Assembly (NCBI GenBank): GCA_030761205.1
Contig: JAULJL010000028.1
Coordinates: forward strand, 11,390,001 to 11,454,000
Direction: 5' to 3'
DNA length: 64,000 nt
From: Fremontodendron californicum
Taxonomy: Eukaryota > Streptophyta > Magnoliopsida > Malvales > Malvaceae
Shown: piece after piece, positions 57,101-64,000 of the stretch
How positions within the stretch are numbered: position 1 is the first letter of the stretch
How the letters are laid out: each line of letters starts with the position of its first letter
Made by a program: the position numbers and the translations under genes
The notes under the pieces: model-generated
What the model was told of the DNA's origin: nothing
What the model saw: the letters and a program-made list of their open reading frames with translations, nothing else
The model's database searches: none

Positions 57101-57390
57101 AGCTCGGCTTCTTCAAATTTGTGCAATTTGAGGAGAGCCCAAGTGAGGATTGAGTGAGTTTGGGAATTGGCATTGATTTTGTTTGACTCCAACTGAGAGA
57201 AGAGATGGATAACTGAGTTGAATCGTCGGGAGTAAGAGAGAAAGAGAAGGAGTTGGTTAATGGATTTGAGAGTGGGAGTGAAGCCTCTTTTAAGAAGTGT
57301 TTGGAGAGGTGAAATTTTAGGAAGATTATCAAGAGAAGAAGACAAAGAAAAAGAAGAACAAGAACGAGAGAATTTTGTGGGAAAAGACAT
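54112..57390 (-). CDS. P-class pentatricopeptide repeat protein, At5g57250-like
   Basis: A single uninterrupted frame of 1092 residues. The ATG at 57390-57388 is chosen; the frame continues upstream only from a TTG. P-class PPR proteins bind organelle RNA through tandem 35-residue helical hairpins, stabilising, processing or activating specific transcripts. The N-terminus (MSFPTKFSRSCSSFSLSS) is Ser/Arg-rich without acids, like a mitochondrial presequence. From about residue 40 the protein is nearly all PPR motifs, around two dozen, with repeated NVVTYTAM, VTYNIVINGLCKVGR and PDEFTVSALIYGYCKKGD-type modules. No E, DYW or SMR domain is seen. A less regular spacer lies around residues 590-690, and the last 150 residues leave the pattern. 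Order and wording match my recollection of Arabidopsis At5g57250 (mitochondrial). No lesion; intronless, as usual for the family. Confidence 0.92.
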   Translation of the reverse strand: MSFPTKFSRSCSSFSLSSSLDNLPKISPLQTLLKRGFTPTLKSINQLLLFLSYSRRFNSVIHLFSQLESNKINANSQTHSILTWALLKLHKFEEAELLMNTRMSKSSNFPRTRFWDSLIQGFGVIQNNPEKGLLLLKHCLRNCGTLPSSFTFCSLIHSFISQGNMGRAIEVLELMTGDKVRYPFDNFVCSSVIAGFCKTGKPEVALGFFKNSINSGALRPNVVTYTAMLSTFNMLGRFNEACDLVSSMEKEGLALDAILYSSWICGYFRNGCLMEALKKHREMVARGINPDTVSYTILIDGFSKEGSVEKTVGFLKKMLKDGVMPNVVTYTAIMLGFCKEGKLEEAFTLFKEVENMGIEVDEFMYATLIDGACRKGNFDCVFHLLDEMEKKGIKPSIVTYNIVINGLCKVGRTSEAHNVFKQVDDDIITYSTLLHGYTEEGNVKGIFKTKGKLEESGLCMDVVACNILIKALFMVGAFEDAHALYQAMPEMDLNADSITYCTMIDGYCKVGRIEEALEVFDEYRMSLVSSVACYNCIISGLCKRGMVDMAIEVIIELGEKGLALDMGISMMLIKATFAQTGAVGVMNFVYKLENFGSDMYNSLYDDAICFLCKRGFVEAASEVYIVMRRKGLALMKSSYNLVLKKLIDGGKKSLVGPFLNFCLKEYGLVEPIVSKIVAHYLCLKNVDIALRFLKKIKEQVSTVSLPPSVLKKLVKDGRLLDAYKLVLEASENFPFMDVVDYSILVHALCKEGYPNQALDLCAFVKNRGITPNIVTYNSVINGLCRQGCLVEAFRLFDSLERIGLVPSTVTYATLLDNLCKQGFLLEAKKLFDGMIYKGCKPNIRVYNSLIDNYCKFGQMDEALKLLSDLEIKDVKPDEFTVSALIYGYCKKGDMEGALAFFSEFKIKGVSPDFLGFIHMIRGLCAKGRMEEARSILREMLQTKSVVELINNIDTKIESESIESFLVFLCEQGSIQEALVVLSEIASIHFPLQKWSTIYQESQAPNNRLKSEALSAVSTVSARSNKVSDLDCALLDPQEIWNLVENYDVGKEESQFCSFGFYYSLLSSLCSKGELHKANKLMNGMLSSLQGDL

Positions 57391-58287
57391 GGTTCTTTTT
57401 AATGATTGTACAAGTTTTGGTCTTTCTAGTTTGCTCAATTGACTCTAGACCAATGTTGAGCTTCTGCAATTTTCTTTGTTTCCTCCACTTTTGGGATTTT
57501 TTTTTTTTTTCCTTTTCTTTTGCACCTTGTCCAACAATGATAAAAAAAAAATTGTATTATTTAATTACTTATATGATTATTTAATAATTATTATTTATAT
57601 TAATTTAAGATGTGTAAATATATTATTACTTTTTTAAAAAATAATTCTCATATTAAAATAAAAATAATCATATAAATATAACATAAATAATTTATTAATA
57701 TATTTTTAGATCAATGCTTTTAATGATTATTTTTTATTTTTACTTGATCGTCATCATTGTTTTTTTTTTTTTTTTATATTTTATTTTATCCAAACAAATA
57801 TTTCATTATTGATTTTAATCTCACCGTTGCCGTAACTAATCTCAACATCAATACTGTTTTCAATATCATCGGAGTCAATCTCACGACTCATGCAAATGGA
57901 ACCTTAATGAACTTAAATAAATAAAAAATGTAATTTTAATTATTTTAGATAGAATTAATATTATTTTCTTAATGAACTTAAATCAAGGTTTTAATAATCC
58001 GAGATGCCATTGAACTGGTTAGAAATGTTAATTTTACTCGAAATTGATAGGAAACTCGATTTTCAATCCTCGCCGTTAAATTGTTATCCAAACACATATC
58101 CGATCATTAATTTTATTTTCATCGTTACAGTATCTAATCTATAGTAACTAATTTTTACCGTCAAATGGAACTCAGTAAAGACATATGCAATGCAAGCCCC
58201 CAAAGCAATTTCTGTGCACTGGAGCTCTACTTGCATTGCATATGACTTTACAGGATGACATTTCTCCTCTGGACATGGGCCTCTGTA
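57391..58287. other. Upstream of PPR gene: AT-rich DNA and a perfect 15-bp inverted repeat
   Basis: 57391-57540 is probably the PPR 5'UTR and promoter. The rest is AT-rich. 58182-58196 (CATATGCAATGCAAG) and 58230-58244 (CTTGCATTGCATATG) form a perfect stem with a 33-bp loop, just left of the copia insertion. No gene seen. Confidence 0.5.
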
Positions 58288-58292
58288 GTAAA

Positions 58293-58551
58293 TGTAAGAG
58301 AAAACACAACAATAAAGAGCCAAAAGCAAGAGCACCAATCAGAAGAATTCAAACATCCCAACGGCTACTCTAATTCTATGCAGCAAATCAAGCAAAGACA
58401 ACTAACTTAGTGGAGAATATTAATCCATTGTTTTTATTATGTTTGATATACCTTTCATTTATAATGTATTTACTCTTTTATAAATAGATTCCATAGAAAG
58501 AACAACTCACAGCTTCAATGAGTCTTTTACCAAGAACCTTAAACTTCTACA
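58293..58551 (+). repeat. Copia 5' LTR (259 bp)
   Basis: Begins TGTAAGAG and ends CTACA immediately before the primer binding site. It contains a TATA box (TATAAATA) at 58479-58486. The preceding five bases GTAAA (58288-58292) are the likely target duplication, whose partner lies outside the window. Its first 109 bp match the sequence from 63892. Confidence 0.9.
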
Positions 58552-58563
58552 TGGTATCAGAGC
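58552..58563 (+). other. Copia primer binding site
   Basis: TGGTATCAGAGC, complementary to the 3' end of initiator Met tRNA, directly abutting the 5' LTR. Confidence 0.93.
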
Positions 58564-58657
58564 TACCATTGTGATTCATTGAAATCTGTCTTCACCTTCT
58601 TTTTTTCCTTCTTCAATTAAATCTGTTTTTTCTTTTCTTTTCTCTTAAATCATCTTC

Positions 58658-61600
58658 ATGGCCTCCCAAATATCATCATATCCTTATCCCTCTACTCTTA
58701 ATGTTGGAAACTTTGTTTCACTTAAACTCAAACAAACCAACTTTCTGCTTTGGAAAACCCAAATCATGGGGCTTATTGAGTCACAAGACATGATTGGTTT
58801 TATTGATGGAAGCCATTTTATGCCACAACAGTACTTAGAGATTTCTACATATGAAGTTGCTGCAGGAAAACATATGACAATCAGCCCACATTATTTAGCA
58901 TGGAGGAAGTCGGATCGCTTACTTCGTGGTTGGATCACTAGTACATTGGCAGAAAAAACTCTTGGCATCGTTGTTGGACTTGATACATCCGCTGAAGTTT
59001 GGAAAGCTTTACTAGATGCATTTGCTCAAAGTACTCAAGAACATGAGTTTGCTCTAGAGCAGAAACTTCTTCGCCATCATAAGGGAAGCCATACTATATC
59101 ATAATATATTAGAATTTTTAAAGAAATTTGGGATGAGTTTTCTGCCATTGGAAAGCCCATGAGTGACAAAGACAAAGTGTTTACTCTTCTTACTGGATTA
59201 GGCCAAGAATACGAGTCATTTGTCACAGCCATGCTAAAACCTCCAAGGCCAACTTATGCTGAATTGGTCTCTCAACTCCAAAGTCATGAGATTATTCGAA
59301 CTATAAATTCAGAATCTGTCATAAGAACCAACCATAATGTTGCTTTCATGGTCTAACGCCAAGGAGGAAGAGGGAGAAATTTTTCACGGAGAGGAAGACA
59401 GCCACCAAATCAGTTCACATCTAAGAGACGTGGTTTTACCCATTCTGGTCAATTCTCAACTAGACATAGAGGTACATCTTTTAATCAGAATGCCAACTTC
59501 TCTCAAAATAATGCTAGATTAGAGAAAGACAAAATTGTTGTGTGCCAAATATGCAAGAAGGCAAAGCACAGTGCCATTGAATGCCATCAAAGATTTAACC
59601 ATGCTTATCAATCGAAAGATATTCCACAACAATTTGCAGCTCTGTCCATGGTTGAAAATCCAGACAACGCATGGTTTCCTGACACCGCAGCAAGCTCTCA
59701 TATGACCTCTGATCCTAGTAAGCTTAATTCAATTATTCCTTATCATGGTCCTGAGAAAATAATGGTTGGAAATGGTGAGTATATTGATATAACTCATTTA
59801 GGTTCAACAAAATTAAATGTTGGAACTAATGAAATAAAACTTGATAATGTGCTAGTAGTGCCTAATATTAAAAAAAAAATTAATTTATGTTAGTCAACTT
59901 ACTAATGATTTACCTTATAATATTGAATTCTCATCTAATGGATTTGTGATAAGGGACAAGAAAACAAGATCAGTGATTGCCACAGGGACTAGAAGTAATG
60001 ATCTTTACGCGTTGCAACCAAAACATGGAGTAGCCTTATTCTCAAAACGGTTCAGAGTAGTTAGTACTGAGACTTGGCACCAACGATTGGGTCACCCTCA
60101 AGTACAAGTGGTCAAGTACTTGGAAAGAAATAAATTTATTCAAAGTTCTAATAATAAAGTTGGCCATTTATGTGGTAGTTGTCAGATGGCCAAGGCATGT
60201 AGATTACTTTTTATTACTTCTAATGAATTTTGTGATGAACCATTAGCTAAATTTCATTGTGACTTATGGGGACCATCCCCGGTTAGTTCTTTTCAAAAAT
60301 TTCACTATTATGTTATCTTTATTGATGAGTGCACTCGGTTTACATGGTTTTTTCCCATTAAGGCGCAAAAATGATTTTTTAAAATGTTTTATAGACTTTC
60401 ACAAATTTATTGAAAACCAATTTGACAAGAAAATCAAAGTTTTTCAATATGATGGTGGTGGAGAATTTTCAGATAAACATTTTCACTGCTACTTAGCAGA
60501 ACATGGAATTCTTCATCAAATGTCATGTCCTAGAACATCAGAACAAAATGGCTTAGTAGAACGCAAGCATCGAAATATCACAGAGCTTGGCTTGACTATG
60601 TTATTTCCTAGAGGGGTACCTAAAAGATTTTGGGTTGAAGCTTTTAGCACTGCTGTTTGGCTAATTAATCGTATACCTTCACGTGTTTTAAATATGAAAT
60701 CTCCTTATGAAAACTTGTTTGATAAAATTCCAGATTATGCATCATTACGAGTCTTTGGTTGCAGGTGCTTTCCATATCTTCGTGATTATGCAAAGTCTAA
60801 GCTTGACCCTCGATCATTGCCATTTGTTTTTCTTGGATATAGCCATCAATATAAGGGATATCAATGCCCGTATCCTCCTACTAATCGTATATATATCTCA
60901 CGACATGTTGTATTTGATGAAAGTGTTTTTCCATTTCAAAATCCTGGGAATTTATTTTGTATTTCTAACACTAATCTTGATGTCTCTGTTTTTAGTGAAT
61001 GGTTTCCAGAAAAAATGTCAACTCCAGTTCAAGTAACATTTTCTATAGAGAAAATGCCAGGTAACAGTTTTTCAATGTCCAACGAAGAACCCACACCACC
61101 ACCTATCATTGAAAATCCAACACAAGACCAAACCTTAATTGCATCCAACACCCCTGAGGTGACTAATACAATAATCCCTTTAACTCAAAACCCAACCTTA
61201 CTTCTAGACGACACCTCACGATCACAACCCAATGACCCCACACTAGCACCACAACAAAGCCCATACAATCTACTTCTTTAGGAAATTGTACTAATTCTAT
61301 TAGTGAACATATCTTTCAAGGAAATTATCCGTACAGCCCTTGAACACCCAGAATGGCATGCAGCTATGTAAGAAGAAATTGATGCTCTCGATCACAATGA
61401 TACTTCGGAGCTAGTTCCTCGAACATCAAATATGAATGTTGTTGGGTGTAAATGTGTGTTTAAAAATAAGCTTCATGCAGATGGAACACTTGAGCGTCTT
61501 AAAGCTCGCCTTGTAGCAAAAGGTTTCACTTAAATTCCAGGTATTGATTTCTTAGAAACATTTTCCCCTATGATCAAGCCAGCAACAATTCAAGTGGTTT

Positions 61601-63891
61601 TAAATGTTGCTTTAGCCAATAAGTGGGATATATGACAATTAGATGTGAAAAATGCATTTCTTCACGGTCATCTAAATGAACCAGTATTTATGGAACAACC
61701 ACCAGGTTTCATAAATCAAGATAATCCAAATCATGTGTGCAAACTCAAGCGAGCTTTATATGGACTTTGTCAAGCTCCTAGAGCATGGTTTGATCGGTTT
61801 GCTTCTTATCTTTTATCTATGGGATTTATTTGTAGTTTCTCAGATTCTTCATTCTTCATTCATCGTAGTAATCGTGGAATAATTTTGTTATTACTTTATG
61901 TGGATGATATAATTCTTACTGGTGATAGCTTTGAATTTTTAACATGGTTTATTGGTTGTCTTAGCAAAGAATTTGCAATGAAGGATTTAGGACCACTTCA
62001 TTATTTTCTTGGTATCGAGGTTCAAAAGATGTCTGATGGTCTTTTTCTCAATCAAGCAAAATATGCTACACAATTGTTAGATCGTGCTCAAATGACATAT
62101 TGCAGGCCAATTTCTACTCCTATGGTTACAAAGTTAACTCCACCTGCTAATAATAAGCCATTTAAGGATCTACAACTTTATCGTAGCATTGTGGGAGGAT
62201 TGCAATATCTTACTTTCACGCGTCCATATATATCTTATAGTGTGAATTATGCTTGTCAACATATGCATTGTCCTACCATTTTTCATTACCAACTTGTTAA
62301 ACGAATACTTCGCTATGTCGCTGGAACAACTACTCATGGTATTCAATTACTCTCTAACAATCCATTAGTGTTATATGCATTTTCTGATGCAGATTGGGCA
62401 GGTTGCAAGCTTACCCGACGATCCACCACAGGATTTTGCACATTTTTAGGAGGAAATTGTATTTCTTGCATTTCTTGTAGTGTCTGATGGTCTTTTTCTC
62501 AATCAAGCAAAAGATTGAACACTTGAGCGTCTTAAAGCTTGCCTTGTAGCAGAAGGTTTCACTCAAATTCCAGGTATTGATTTCTTAGAAACATTTTCCC
62601 CTGTGATCAAGCCAGCAACAATTCGAGTGGTTTTAAATGTTGCTTTAGCCAATAAGTGGGATATACGACAATTAGATGTGAAAAATGCATTTCTTCACGG
62701 TCATCTAAATGAACCAGTATTTATGGAACAACCATTAGGTTTCATAAATCAAGATAATCCAAATCATGTGTGCAAACTCAAGCGAGCTTTATATGGACTT
62801 CGTCAAGCTCCTAGAGCATGGTTTGATCGGTTTGCTTCTTATCTTTTATTTATGGGATTTATTTGTAGTTTCTCAGATTCTTCATTCTTCGTTCATCGTA
62901 GTAATCGTGGAATAATTTTGTTATTACTTTATGTGGATGATATAATTCTTACTGGTGATAGCTTTGAATTTTTAACATGGTTTATTGGTTGTCTTAGCAA
63001 AGAATTTGCAATGAAAGATTTAGGACCACTTCATTATTTTCTTGGTATCGAGGTTCAAAAGATGTCTGATGGTCTTTTTCTCAATCAAGCAAAATATGCT
63101 ACACAATTGCTAGATCGTGCTCAAATGACATGTTGCATGCCAATTTCTACTCCTATGGTTACAAAGTTAACTCCACCTGCTAATGATAAGCCATTTAAGG
63201 ATCCATAACTTTATCGTAGCATTGTGGGAGGATTGCAATATCTTACTTTCACGCGTCCAGATATATCTTATAGTGTGAATTATGCTTGTCAACATATGCA
63301 TTGTCCTACCATTTTTCATTACCAACTTGTTAAACGAATACTTCGCTATGTCGCTGGAACAACTACTCATGGTATTCAATTACTCTCTAACAATCCATTG
63401 GTGTTATATGCATTTTCTGATGCAGATTGGGCAGGTTGCAAGCTTACCCGACGATCCACCACAGGATTTTGCACATTTTTAGGAGGAAATTGTATTTCTT
63501 GGAGTGCCAAGAAACAACCTACTGTGGCAGGTTCTAGTGCTGAAGCAGAATACAGTGCCTTAGCTTCCACTGCAGTAGAATTAACTTGGCTCTCCTTCAT
63601 TCTACGTGACATTGGCATCTGCTTACCTCAAGCTCCAACTTTGTTTTGTGATAATGTTTCCGCCCTCCACATGACCATCAACCCAGTCTTTCACGCTCGC
63701 ACTAAACATGTGGAGATAGACTATCATTTTGTGCGAGAAAAAGTTGCTATTGGCTCACTTGTAACACGTTTTGTTCCATCCTGCCGGCAAGTAGCAGACA
63801 TATTCACTAAACTATTAGCAAGACCTATTTTTGATGCTCTACGAAACAAACTTGGTCTTAGAGTTTCACCTAAGCCTAGTTTGAGGGGGAG
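58658..63891 (+). pseudogene. Ty1/copia gag-pol polyprotein, disrupted
   Basis: Domain order gag, protease, integrase, reverse transcriptase, RNase H identifies Ty1/copia. Gag starts at 58658 (MASQISSYPYPSTLNVGNF) with a CX2CX4HX4C knuckle near 59548. Protease has DTAA near 59680. Integrase has the HHCC zinc motif (HQRLGHP through CGSC) and acidic residues in FHCDLWG, QYDGGGEF and NGLVERKHR. Reverse transcriptase has LLYVDD, and RNase H has DADWAG and GSSAEAEYSAL. Lesions: stops at 59102 and 59354, frameshifts in A-runs near 59875 and 60368, stops at 61279, 61369, 61531 and 61633, a stop at 63206. The RT/RNase H region is also present twice in tandem (61484-62470 and 62517-63500). It cannot make its proteins. 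Confidence 0.92.
63883..63891 (+). other. Copia polypurine tract
   Basis: GAGGGGGAG immediately before the TGTAAG of the 3' LTR, the plus-strand primer expected in LTR retrotransposons. Confidence 0.88.
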
Positions 63892-64000
63892 TGTAAGAAA
63901 AAACACAACAATAAAGAGCCAAAAGCAAGAGCATCAGTCAGAAGAATTCAAACATTCCAACGGCTACTCTAATTCTATGCAGCAAATCAAGCAAAGATAG
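63892..64000 (+). repeat. Copia 3' LTR, left part (window ends inside it)
   Basis: The first 109 bp of the 3' LTR; it differs from the 5' LTR at six positions by my reading, all transitions. The remainder and the right target duplication are outside the window. Confidence 0.9.

Noticed and set aside
57391..57438. Sixteen extra N-terminal residues of the PPR protein
   Set aside because: They begin at TTG; the first ATG at 57390 gives a good organelle presequence.

Overview
The window is nuclear DNA of a flowering plant, almost certainly a eudicot. It is AT-rich, its genes are split by spliceosomal introns, and it carries plant families (a large P-class PPR protein, a plant Pumilio, a plant-type DUF266/GT14 glycosyltransferase, plant metaxin) plus an old plastid rps7 fragment. 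The repeat style suggests a woody rosid, perhaps Malvaceae, but that is only a guess.

Layout. 1-412: last exon of a valine-tRNA ligase gene entering from the left. 3303-16450, minus strand: a complete nine-exon Pumilio (PUM5/6-like) gene whose large introns are loaded with transposon insertions; one intron is GC-AG. 16.5-20.4 kb: AT-rich tandemly duplicated repeats. 20.46-23.53 kb: a metaxin pseudogene. 24.2-24.5 kb: a decayed plastid rps7 insertion. 26.4-27.7 kb: an IMP3 pseudogene with three copies of one MITE in and beside it. 27.9-39.7 kb: gene-free, dominated by non-autonomous DNA transposons and SINEs. 39.8-46.1 kb: an intact ten-exon GT14-like glycosyltransferase gene. 46.1-50.9 kb: repeats, including a candidate Helitron. 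50.9-53.3 kb: an inverted, internally deleted pseudogene copy of the GT14 gene, tail to tail with the intact one. 54.1-57.4 kb, minus strand: an intact intronless PPR gene resembling Arabidopsis At5g57250. 58.3-64.0 kb: a Ty1/copia retrotransposon running off the right edge, with frameshifts, stops and a tandem duplication of its reverse transcriptase/RNase H region.

The genes are unrelated housekeeping loci (tRNA charging, mRNA 3'UTR binding, Golgi glycosylation, organelle RNA processing) and form no pathway or operon. What stands out is the transposon record. At least six non-autonomous families with 8-bp target duplications (hAT type) can be delimited to the base from sequence alone. One family inserted independently into each arm of the GT14 inverted duplication, so each arm preserves the other's empty site. 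I found no credible new gene system; the novelty here is structural and evolutionary.
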